Positions 9,306-16,938 of a DNA stretch of 64,000 bases are shown here, one piece after another. The position numbers and the translations under genes were made by a program. Below the pieces are notes generated by a model. That model was not told where the DNA came from, made no database searches, and saw only the letters and a list, made by a program, of their open reading frames with translations. Numbering within the stretch: position 1 is the first letter of the stretch; every line of letters begins with the position of its first letter. The stretch is from Chitinolyticbacter albus (GTDB lineage Bacteria; Pseudomonadota; Gammaproteobacteria; Burkholderiales; Chitinibacteraceae), in assembly GCF_024437655.1 (NCBI RefSeq), contig NZ_JANBVF010000007.1:24831-88830 (forward strand). The letters run 5' to 3'.

Positions 9306-9875
9306 TTAACGCACTTTTACGAAATCCCTACCAACGCGCCTGAACACACCGTCGCGCGCTTGCAAGTGTGCGCCGTCAGCGATCTGATAGCGCAGGTAGT
9401 ACTCTTTTTCTGCGGGCTTCAAGCCGCCAGGTTCGTCCCACAACGGAAAGTACGCCAAGCGCACATACACGTCCCCGTCCACCAGTAGTACAAAAGCGGT
9501 ATCGATAGGCAACCATTTCCCGCCCACCACATCCGTGGCCAACAGGCGGACGCCGCCGTTTTCCGCCTTCCAGATCGCCAAATGCGTCGCCACATTGCTG
9601 CCGCCACAGCAGGCGGCCATGCCAAAGAACACACCTTGCAAATCCTTGCCGACCGTTAACGGAGCGAATTGTTGATACTCGCATCGTGCGGCAGCCCACT
9701 CGGCCGGCGCGGCTCCGCAGTCGGTTTGCTTATCCAGATGGCGGTGCAATATCGCCATGCCTTCCTCGACCGAACCGCCGCTGATGATCACCGTTCCATT
9801 GCCGGGCGCTGCGTGGCTGATCGACGTTGCCACGCATAGCGCGAACAGCGCTAACGGGACCCAGGCCCATCTCAC
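9306..9875 (-). CDS. Secreted hypothetical protein
   Basis: A 189-residue protein starting with a Sec signal peptide (RWAWVPLALFALCVATSISHA) followed by a mature domain with five cysteines, including an AACCGGSN stretch. The GTG start overlaps the stop of cutC (GTGA), so it is probably translated by coupling after cutC. The mature part is rich in beta strands (GGVRLLATDVVGGKW, GDVYVRLAYFPLW). No family was recognised; a periplasmic role is inferred from the signal only. Confidence 0.65.
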   Translation of the reverse strand: MRWAWVPLALFALCVATSISHAAPGNGTVIISGGSVEEGMAILHRHLDKQTDCGAAPAEWAAARCEYQQFAPLTVGKDLQGVFFGMAACCGGSNVATHLAIWKAENGGVRLLATDVVGGKWLPIDTAFVLLVDGDVYVRLAYFPLWDEPGGLKPAEKEYYLRYQIADGAHLQARDGVFRRVGRDFVKVR

Positions 9876-10630
9876 GGATGCAAGGCCGCCCGTGCGTTGG
9901 CAAGGATTTCCGCCACCAGCGGTGCGGCGGTGTCGAGGATTTCGTATTCGTCCTGGCCTGGTGCGCCCATCTTCACCCGCTCGTTGCGCCAGACCATGCC
10001 GCTGGGGCGGGGTGCGCGGGCGGAAGTGTGGAACTCGCGGCAGCCGGTCACCTTCACCAGCTCGCCGATGTTGCTCGCGCGCACGCCGGCGCCGGGCATC
10101 ACGGCCAGCCGCCCGGCAGCCAGCTGGTTGAGTTCGGCGAGCAGCAGTGCGCCTTCCAGCGCCGACGGTGCCTGGCCGCTGCTGAGCAGGCGGTTGCAGC
10201 CGCTGGCGATCACGTCTTCCAGCGCACTCCTCGGATCGCGGGCCACGTCGAAGGCGCGGTGGAAGGTCACCTGCATCGGCGCGGCGAGCTCGACCAGCTC
10301 GCGGGTGCGCGCCACGTCGATCTCGCCGTCGGCGGTCAACAGGCCGATTACCACGCCGTCCACGCCCAGCTTCTTGCAGGCGAGCACGTCGCGGCGCATC
10401 ACGTCGAATTCGAGCTCGCTGTAGAGAAAATCGCCGCCACGCGGGCGGATGATCACGTTGAAGGTGATCCAGAGCTGATCGCGCGCGGCGGCGATGGCGC
10501 CGTGCGAGGGTGTGGTGCCGCCTTCGAGCAGGTTGTCGCAGTACTCGATGCGCACGGCGCCACCTTGCTGCGCGGCGAGCGCCGAAGTGATGGAGCCGGC
10601 ACAGATCTCGATCTGGATATCGTCTTGCAT
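9872..10630 (-). CDS. cutC: CutC family protein
   Basis: A 252-residue TIM-barrel protein of the CutC family, historically tied to copper homeostasis though its enzymatic activity is unsettled. Family motifs visible are IEICAGSITSAL at the start, GGTTPSHGAI, the IRPRGGDFLYS loop and VTFHRAFDV. A TAGGAGAA ribosome site precedes the ATG. It lies 20 bases downstream of the LysR gene on the same strand and overlaps the secreted protein gene, so the three may form one unit. Confidence 0.9.
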   Translation of the reverse strand: MQDDIQIEICAGSITSALAAQQGGAVRIEYCDNLLEGGTTPSHGAIAAARDQLWITFNVIIRPRGGDFLYSELEFDVMRRDVLACKKLGVDGVVIGLLTADGEIDVARTRELVELAAPMQVTFHRAFDVARDPRSALEDVIASGCNRLLSSGQAPSALEGALLLAELNQLAAGRLAVMPGAGVRASNIGELVKVTGCREFHTSARAPRPSGMVWRNERVKMGAPGQDEYEILDTAAPLVAEILANARAALHP

Positions 10631-10650
10631 GATGTTCTCCTAAGGCCTCT

Positions 10651-11571
10651 CTACATGCTGGCGGAGCCGTGGCCGCTGGGCAAGCCAGGGCTCGCCGAAC
10701 CCGCCACATGGACACGGACCGCCTCGACGAAGGCGGCAGCCGCCGGCGTCGGGTGCTGGCCCCACACGCAGTACACGCGACGGCGCGGCGCATCGGTCAG
10801 CGCAATGGCGGTGAGATCGGCATAGGCGGCAGTCGTTCCGGTGGGCATGAAGCCGACGGCCTCGCCCTGGCGCACCAGTCGCGCCAGCAGTTCCACGTGG
10901 CCGATCTCGAAGGCGATGCGCCGGCTGCTGCCGGCCGCGGCGAACGCTTCATCGGTCTGGCGCCGGGCGCGGCTGCCGGCGAAGTAATCAACCTGCGGAT
11001 ACGGCGCGAGATCGGCCAGCGTCAGTGCGCTGCGCATTGCGAGCGGATGGCTGGGTGCCACCACCGCCATCAGCGGCTCTTCCGCCAGCAACAGCGCCTG
11101 CACGTCGGTCAATGTCTCGCCCGGCCACAGTCCGACGAAGGCCACATCAAGGCGATGCTCGAGTACATCGACGAGCAGGATTTCGGAGAGCCCCATGGCG
11201 ATGCTGGCTTGCACGCGCGGATGGCAGCGCTGGAACGCGGCGGCAAGCGCGACCACGTCGAGCTGCGGCAGCGCGGAGATCACACCGAGCGCCAGGTTGC
11301 CGCGCACCTGGCCGCTGGCGGCCGCCACCTCGTCGCGCACGCATTGCGCGGCGTGCAGCAACTGACGCGCTGCGGGCAGGAAAGCGCTGCCGGCCGGTGT
11401 GAGCCGCACCCGGCGCGAGCTGCGCTCGAATAGCGGCGCACCGAGTTCCTCCTCCAGCCGGGCGATCTGGTGCGACAGCGCGGACTGCACGGTATGGCAG
11501 CGCTCGGCAGCGCGGGTAAAGCTGGCGGTCTCGGCCACCGCCAGCGCGTATTCGATCTGGCGCAGGTTCAT
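10651..11571 (-). CDS. LysR-family regulator
   Basis: A 306-residue LysR-type regulator. The winged helix-turn-helix is at residues 1-60 (NLRQIEYALAVAETASFTRAAERC, split by the usual turn) and the periplasmic-binding-protein-like effector domain is at about 90-290. The start MNLRQ is the canonical family start. It is divergent from an MFS exporter gene, with a perfect 10-bp-arm palindrome 17 bases upstream of its start. It therefore probably regulates itself and the exporter. Confidence 0.9.
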   Translation of the reverse strand: MNLRQIEYALAVAETASFTRAAERCHTVQSALSHQIARLEEELGAPLFERSSRRVRLTPAGSAFLPAARQLLHAAQCVRDEVAAASGQVRGNLALGVISALPQLDVVALAAAFQRCHPRVQASIAMGLSEILLVDVLEHRLDVAFVGLWPGETLTDVQALLLAEEPLMAVVAPSHPLAMRSALTLADLAPYPQVDYFAGSRARRQTDEAFAAAGSSRRIAFEIGHVELLARLVRQGEAVGFMPTGTTAAYADLTAIALTDAPRRRVYCVWGQHPTPAAAAFVEAVRVHVAGSASPGLPSGHGSASM

Positions 11572-11886
11572 CAATCTGATTTTGTGATCGATCCAATGAA
11601 AACAATACATTGGATCGCTGGATCGCACGAGCGGATCATGCATGCAAACCGCCGTATCCGATTTCCCCATCTCAGCCGTGCCACGAACGCGCTTGGCGAG
11701 GCCCCTCGCGGCGGCGGCGACTCGTTGTTACGGGGAGCGCAGCGCGTGCGGGGGGAGTGGAATCAAACAGGGAGAGCCGCTGTTTCAACCTCGCAAGCTG
11801 GCCTGAACCCGGTTCTGCCGGGTTCCTGGCGCTGGTTCAACCGCTGATAACGGCGAATAGATACATACAGGCACTCTGAGAACACG
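11572..11886. other. Divergent promoter region lysR/MFS
   Basis: This 315-bp space separates the LysR gene from the MFS gene and contains no gene. It holds the palindrome at 11589-11617 next to lysR and an 8-bp stem (GAACCCGG/CCGGGTTC, 11805-11825) about 60 bases before the MFS start. The stem lies in the probable leader of the exporter mRNA and could be an attenuator-like element or chance. Confidence 0.5.
11589..11617. promoter_or_regulatory. Perfect palindrome, probable LysR operator
   Basis: Arms CGATCCAATG and CATTGGATCG match perfectly around a 9-base AT-rich spacer. The inner part contains the T-N11-A arrangement typical of LysR-type boxes. It lies 18-46 bases upstream of the LysR start codon, where autorepressor sites are usual. 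Confidence 0.6.
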
Positions 11887-13092
11887 ATGACCAACGCAGC
11901 AACTACCTCGGCCCACCCCGGCCTCAGCCGACCGCTGGCCTGGCTGATGGCCTTTGCCACCGGCCTTGCCGTGGCGAGCAACTACTACGCTCAGCCGTTG
12001 CTGGGCACGCTGTCCGAGCGCTTCGGCATCTCGCACGGTACAGCCGGGCTGATCGTCACTGCCGCCCAACTCGGCTACGCACTCGGCCTGGTGCTGCTGG
12101 TGCCGCTGGGCGACCTGCTGGAACGCCGCCGGCTGATCGTCGGCATGACGGTGCTGGCCGCACTGGGCCTGTTGATCACCGGCAGCGCCCAGCACGCCGG
12201 CATGGTGCTGTTCGGCACAGCCCTCACCGCCCTTTTCACCGTAGTGGCCCAGGTGCTGCTGCCGTTTGCCGCCACGCTCGCCGCACCGCAGGAGCGTGGC
12301 CGCGCGGTGGGGCTGATCATGAGCGGATTGCTGCTGGGCATCCTGCTGGCGCGCGCTGCAGCGGGCCTGCTGGCCGAGCTGGGCGGCTGGCGCACCGTCT
12401 ATTTCGTCGCCGCCCCCCTGCTGCTGATCACCGCCGTCGCGCTGTGGCGCGCGCTGCCCACCTGGCGCGAGCCGACCCGGCTACGCTACCCGCAGCTCTT
12501 GGCTTCGGTCTGGGCACTGATGCGCGATGAGCCGGTATTGCGCCAACGCGCGTTGCTCGGTGGCTTGTCGTTCGCCATCTTCAGCGTGCTGTGGACGTCG
12601 ATGGCCTTCCTCTTGGCTGGCGCGCCCTACCACTACAGCGATGCGGTGATCGGCCTGTTCGGCCTCGTCGGTGCCGCCGGCACGCTGGGTGCCAACCGTG
12701 CTGGCCACTGGGCCGACCAGGGCCGCGGCAATCGCACCACGCTATGGGGGCTGGCGCTATCGCTGGCCTCATGGGGGGCCATCGCGCTGGCGCAACATTC
12801 GCTGCTTGCCTTCATCGTCGGCGTGCTGGTGCTGGATCTGGCGGTGCAGGCGGTGCACGTGAGCAACCAGAGCGCAATCTACGCGCTGCGTCCCGATGCC
12901 CGCAGCCGCATCACCGCTGCCTATATGACGAGCTATTTCATCGGCGGCGCCAGCGGCTCGCTGCTCTCGGCCTTTGCCTACCAGCAGGCCGGCTGGCTGG
13001 GGGTATCGGCGATCGGCGCGGTGCTGTCGGCAACAGGCCTCGCGATCTGGTTGTTGCGCCGAACCCGCGATACCGCCGACGCGGCAGCCTGA
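11887..13092 (+). CDS. MFS transporter
   Basis: A 401-residue major facilitator with 12 predicted helices. Landmarks are the N-terminal SNYYAQPLLGTL segment, the loop 2-3 signature region GDLLERRRLIV near residue 75-85, and QERGRAVG in the central region. It resembles the YnfM/YgaY-type or NepI-like exporters of uncertain substrate. It is expressed opposite the LysR gene, the classic arrangement of a regulated drug or metabolite exporter, and ends at a strong bidirectional terminator. Confidence 0.85.
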   Translation: MTNAATTSAHPGLSRPLAWLMAFATGLAVASNYYAQPLLGTLSERFGISHGTAGLIVTAAQLGYALGLVLLVPLGDLLERRRLIVGMTVLAALGLLITGSAQHAGMVLFGTALTALFTVVAQVLLPFAATLAAPQERGRAVGLIMSGLLLGILLARAAAGLLAELGGWRTVYFVAAPLLLITAVALWRALPTWREPTRLRYPQLLASVWALMRDEPVLRQRALLGGLSFAIFSVLWTSMAFLLAGAPYHYSDAVIGLFGLVGAAGTLGANRAGHWADQGRGNRTTLWGLALSLASWGAIALAQHSLLAFIVGVLVLDLAVQAVHVSNQSAIYALRPDARSRITAAYMTSYFIGGASGSLLSAFAYQQAGWLGVSAIGAVLSATGLAIWLLRRTRDTADAAA

Positions 13093-13130
13093 CCGGATCA
13101 ATCCGCAAATTATCCGCTCCCACCGAATCA

Positions 13131-13182
13131 GGCACTACAAACGACACGGCGGCCCAAAGGCCGCCGTGTCGTTTGTAGTGCC
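13131..13182. terminator. Bidirectional hairpin terminator
   Basis: A perfect 24-bp stem (left arm 13131-13154, right arm 13159-13182) with a CAAA loop. It sits between the MFS stop and the convergent waaA stop. It has no long T-run, but its length and position support a shared terminator. Confidence 0.75.
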
Positions 13183-13189
13183 GCAGTGA

Positions 13190-14467
13190 TCAGCGCTGCG
13201 GTGTCAGCCGGGTTTCCAAGCAGGATAGCGCCCTAAGGGTGGCGCCACGATGCGCGCTGGCAAACACCAGGCCCGCCGCGCGCATCCGCCCGCGTACGGC
13301 GCCATCGCGCAGCAACCGCAGCGCGCGACTGGCGACGGCTTCGGTGTTCTTGCCCTGCCAGGCGGCGCCGGCCGCCAGCGCGGCGCGCGCCACATCGGCG
13401 AAATTGAAGGTCGATGGGCCGATCAGCACCGGCGTGCCGAGCGCGGCCGGTTCGATCAGGTTCTGACAACCATAGTCGAGCAGCGAGCCCCCCATGATGG
13501 CCACGTCCGCCAGCGCATACCACGCCGCCATCTCGCCCATGGAGTCGCCGAGCAGCACCGTCACCTCGGCGGGCAGCACCTGCTCGTCCCAGCTGCTGCG
13601 GCGCACGTAGCGGATGCCGCGCGCATCCAAGAGGGCCGCGACTTCGTCGAAGCGCTGCGGGTGCCGCGGCACGATCACGGTCAGCAACTGGTCGGGCAGC
13701 GTCTTGCCGGCGAGCGCATCGAGCAGCAACGCCTCCTCGCCGTCGCGGCTGGAGGCCAGCAACAGCACCGGCCGCTCGCCCAGCTGCTGATGCCAGCGAT
13801 GGCCACGCGCCACCGCGTCCTGCGGCGGCAGGTTGTCGAACTTGAGATTGCCCATCACGCTGATGTCGCGCGCGCCCAGCCGCGCCAGCCGGTCGGCGTC
13901 GTCCTGGCTCTGCGCCAGCACGCCAGCGAACTCGGCGAACGCCGGGCCGACCAGCGAGCGCAGCCGCGCATAACCGCGGAACGATTTGTCCGAGAGCCGC
14001 GCGTTCACCAGGTAGAGCGGCACGTCGCGCCGGCGGCAGCCGTGGACCAGGTTGGGCCAGACCTCGGTTTCCAGCACCGCGCCCAGTACCGGCCGGTAAT
14101 GGTCGAGAAAACGCCGCACTGCGCCAGGATAGTCGTAGGGCAGGTAGGCGATATCGACGCTGTCGCGAAATAACTCTTCGGCCGTGGCGCGGCCGGTCGG
14201 CGTCATGCAGGTGAGCAGGATGCGATGATCGGGATAGCGCGTCTGCAGTTCACGCACCAGGGGCGCCGCGGCACGGGTTTCGCCCACCGAGACTGCGTGC
14301 AGCCAGATCCTGGGCTGGCCGGGCTGGAGCGGCCTGGTATAAAGCGCCCAGCGCTCGCGCCAGTGCCGGCGGTACGCGGGTTGCCGGCGGCTACGGTACA
14401 GCAGGTAAAGCACGGCCAGCGGCGTGATCAGGAACAGGAACGCGGTGTACAACAGGCGGGCGATCAC
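13190..14467 (-). CDS. waaA: 3-deoxy-D-manno-octulosonic acid transferase
   Basis: A 425-residue Kdo transferase (WaaA/KdtA, GT30), which attaches Kdo from CMP-Kdo to lipid A precursors at the inner membrane. It has an N-terminal membrane anchor (about residues 5-22), the LHAVSVGETRAA motif near residue 55, LETEVWPNL near residue 125, and the C-terminal CMP-Kdo site MGGSLLDYGCQNLIEPAA. The GTG start overlaps the stop of the upstream heptosyltransferase gene by GTGA. Together the two genes build the inner LPS core. Confidence 0.92.
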   Translation of the reverse strand: MIARLLYTAFLFLITPLAVLYLLYRSRRQPAYRRHWRERWALYTRPLQPGQPRIWLHAVSVGETRAAAPLVRELQTRYPDHRILLTCMTPTGRATAEELFRDSVDIAYLPYDYPGAVRRFLDHYRPVLGAVLETEVWPNLVHGCRRRDVPLYLVNARLSDKSFRGYARLRSLVGPAFAEFAGVLAQSQDDADRLARLGARDISVMGNLKFDNLPPQDAVARGHRWHQQLGERPVLLLASSRDGEEALLLDALAGKTLPDQLLTVIVPRHPQRFDEVAALLDARGIRYVRRSSWDEQVLPAEVTVLLGDSMGEMAAWYALADVAIMGGSLLDYGCQNLIEPAALGTPVLIGPSTFNFADVARAALAAGAAWQGKNTEAVASRALRLLRDGAVRGRMRAAGLVFASAHRGATLRALSCLETRLTPQR

Positions 14468-15528
14468 GACTGGCCTCGGCCGCGCGGCGCCGACATCGCG
14501 TACTGGATTTGCGCCAATACCTCCTCGACGCTGATCAGCGCCATCGCGTCCGGGTGGTGAACGCGGCGGTGCCAATCGACCGCATGCGGATCCTGCTTCA
14601 GCAAGGTGCGCACCGCCTTGGCGTAGCGATCCACGCAATACTGCCCCGCCCGCCAGGGGCCGGACAAGGCGCTGCGCGCCACCGCATAAAGCCCCACCAC
14701 CGGCACGCCGTAGGCGTTGGCGATATGGACCGGTGCGCTATCGGGCGACACCAGCACGGTTGAGCCCGCGCACAACGCGAACAGCTGCGCCAGATCGGTC
14801 TGCCCGGCCACCGACAGGCCGGCCGGGTGCGCTGCAGCAATCGCGGCGCTCCACTCCCGTTCGCGCTCGCTGGCGCCACCGCTGACGATGAGCCGGCCCT
14901 GCCAGCCGGTCTCGGCCAGTCGCCGCGCCAGCTCGATTTGCCGCGCCAGCGGCCAGTCGCGCTCGGCCTTGCTCGAAATCGGGTTCAGCAGGATATAACG
15001 CTCACCGCCGGTCAACGCCGCACACCAGGCGAGGGCGTCTGCCGCGAGTGGTGGCGCCCATGGTGTCGTCGGCTCGCCTGCGGCCAGCTGCCGGCCAAAA
15101 GCCAGTAAGCCATCGGCCAAGTGCTGATCGGCGTACGGGATACGCTCGTTCACGAACAACCACTGGCCTTCGCGCGCGCGGCGGCTGTCGAAGCCGATCT
15201 TGCGCGGGGCGCGGATCAGCGGGTAGAGCAGGTTCACCCGCAGCTTGGCCTGCGCCGCCAGCAGCACGTCGAACTCGCGGTCGGCGAAATCGCTGCGGAT
15301 ACGCCGGTACTCGGCCAGCGTGCGCGGGCCGTCCACGGCGTAGAGCTCGACGCGATCGGCCAGATGCGCCGCCACCGGCAGCCAGCGCCGCTCGATCAAC
15401 CAGGTCAGCCTCACCCCCGGCAGATGGTCGAGCAGTGCCTGCACCAACGGCAAGGTCAGCACCACGTCGCCCAGCGCGGAAAGCCGCAGTAGGCAGATGC
15501 GCAATGGCGCAGCTTGAGACGACGTCAT
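14464..15528 (-). CDS. waaC: LPS heptosyltransferase I (GT9)
   Basis: A 354-residue glycosyltransferase family 9 protein. It has the N-terminal RICLLRLSALGDVVLT signature, the C-terminal LVSPDSAPVHIANA ADP-heptose site, and PISSKAERDWP in the middle. The pairing with waaA and length match WaaC, which adds the first heptose to Kdo-lipid A. WaaF or another GT9 specificity cannot be excluded. The start at MTSSQ was preferred over one six codons upstream because it directly precedes the conserved strand. Confidence 0.82.
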   Translation of the reverse strand: MTSSQAAPLRICLLRLSALGDVVLTLPLVQALLDHLPGVRLTWLIERRWLPVAAHLADRVELYAVDGPRTLAEYRRIRSDFADREFDVLLAAQAKLRVNLLYPLIRAPRKIGFDSRRAREGQWLFVNERIPYADQHLADGLLAFGRQLAAGEPTTPWAPPLAADALAWCAALTGGERYILLNPISSKAERDWPLARQIELARRLAETGWQGRLIVSGGASEREREWSAAIAAAHPAGLSVAGQTDLAQLFALCAGSTVLVSPDSAPVHIANAYGVPVVGLYAVARSALSGPWRAGQYCVDRYAKAVRTLLKQDPHAVDWHRRVHHPDAMALISVEEVLAQIQYAMSAPRGRGQS

Positions 15529-15726
15529 GGCCGGGCCAGTGCGCACTGACGCGCACGGCAGAAGGCGGTTTTTTTCATAGCCGGCATTCTATGACGGGAA
15601 TTGCGCCACTCACATACGTTTGTGCTCGTCGTTTGTAGCGGGCAATTCAGACGCAAGCGTTGCGACAGCGAGCGCTGCGGCAAAGCCGCAACTAAACTGC
15701 AGCATCCGCATCCTGAATAGACCGTC

Positions 15727-16356
15727 ATGGCTGCTCCCTTACCCTTCGCCCTCTGGTTGGCCGCCCTAGGCTGGCTGCTCGCCACTCTCGCCATCGTCGC
15801 CTGGTATCGTCAGCGACGCGCGCGCAGGCAATTGCGCGCAGGCATCGAGCGCCGGCTCGGCGTCGACGTGTTGACGGGCCTCGCCACGCGTTCAGGTTTC
15901 CTCGGACGCGCCGAACACGAGGTGAATCGCAGCCAGCGCGCCGGCCACGCGCTGTCGGTGTTGCTGGTCGAGATCAGCGAGATGCGGCAGATCAATATGC
16001 AGTATGGTCATCACGGTGGCGACCTGGCGCTACGCCATGTGGCCGACATATGCCGGGCCCATGTGCGTGATTTCGATGTCTGCGGCCGTTTCTCCAGCCA
16101 GGAAATCGCCATCCTGCTGCCCGACACCAAGCTGGTCGGCGCGCGCCAGGTGCTCGATCGCATTCGTGAACAGATCGTGGCGACCAACGTGCAGCTGGAG
16201 GATGGTCGCAGCTTCCCCATCCTCGCCAGCATCGGCGTGGCAGAGCTCGTCAGCGACGTGGAGGATGCCGAAGACCTGCTGCTGGCCGCCGACGGTTCGC
16301 TGCGCCGCGCCAAGGCACGGCGCGACGACGAGATCGACGAGTTGCTCGGTGGCTGA
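15727..16356 (+). CDS. Membrane-anchored degenerate GGDEF protein
   Basis: A 209-residue protein with one N-terminal membrane helix (about residues 5-25) and a GGDEF-like domain (about 45-205). The fold markers are there (DVLTGLATRSGF, INMQYGHHGGD, the terminal KARRDDEID). However, the signature GGDEF/GGEEF is replaced by SSQEI at about residue 120, and the upstream metal-binding aspartates of the DIDxFK motif read EISEMR. It is therefore unlikely to make cyclic di-GMP and may act as a structural or signalling partner. It ends exactly next to the convergent cobU stop. Confidence 0.75.
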   Translation: MAAPLPFALWLAALGWLLATLAIVAWYRQRRARRQLRAGIERRLGVDVLTGLATRSGFLGRAEHEVNRSQRAGHALSVLLVEISEMRQINMQYGHHGGDLALRHVADICRAHVRDFDVCGRFSSQEIAILLPDTKLVGARQVLDRIREQIVATNVQLEDGRSFPILASIGVAELVSDVEDAEDLLLAADGSLRRAKARRDDEIDELLGG

Positions 16357-16881
16357 TCAGCCCTTCAGCACCAGCGGCAGCCCGCACGCCACCAGCGTGA
16401 CCCGCTCGCACGCCCCCGCCAGATCCTGGTTCAGCCGCCCTAGTTCATCGACGAACCAGCGGGTCGCGCTGCCCATGGGCACGACGCCCCAGCCGATTTC
16501 ATTGGTAACGAACAACGCCGGCCCCGGGAGCAGGGGCAGCGCCTGAAGCAAAGCAGCCCTTTCCCGGAAAAACGCTGCACGCTGCACCGCATCTTCGTGG
16601 CAGAACCGCGCCAGCCACAAGGTCAGGCAATCGATAAGCAACAGCGTATCGGCGTGCGCATGCTCTTTTAGCGCTGACGCGAGCCCGGCATCGGCTTCGA
16701 CCAGCTGCCAGTGCGCGGGACGCTGGGCGCGGTGGTGGGCGATGCGCGCGGCAAACTCCGCATCGCCCGCATCGGCCGCCGCGGTCGCGATGTAGACGAC
16801 GGGCCCTGCATGAGCGAGCGCCAGCGTTTCGGCATAACGGCTCTTGCCCGAACGGGCGCCGCCGGTGATCAGATGCAGCAT
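16357..16881 (-). CDS. cobU: Adenosylcobinamide kinase/guanylyltransferase
   Basis: A 174-residue bifunctional enzyme that phosphorylates adenosylcobinamide and then forms AdoCbi-GDP in B12 nucleotide-loop assembly. It shows the P-loop GGARSGKS at residues 7-14, the LIDCLTLWLAR motif (about 83-93), and VTNEIGWGVVP (about 124-134). It lies 57 bases downstream of btuB on the same strand and is therefore probably under the same cobalamin riboswitch. Confidence 0.92.
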   Translation of the reverse strand: MLHLITGGARSGKSRYAETLALAHAGPVVYIATAAADAGDAEFAARIAHHRAQRPAHWQLVEADAGLASALKEHAHADTLLLIDCLTLWLARFCHEDAVQRAAFFRERAALLQALPLLPGPALFVTNEIGWGVVPMGSATRWFVDELGRLNQDLAGACERVTLVACGLPLVLKG

Positions 16882-16938
16882 GGTCAGGAAATGGGAAGCG
16901 GGAACGCCGCAGTGTACCGCGACGGCCCGCCTCCTCCA

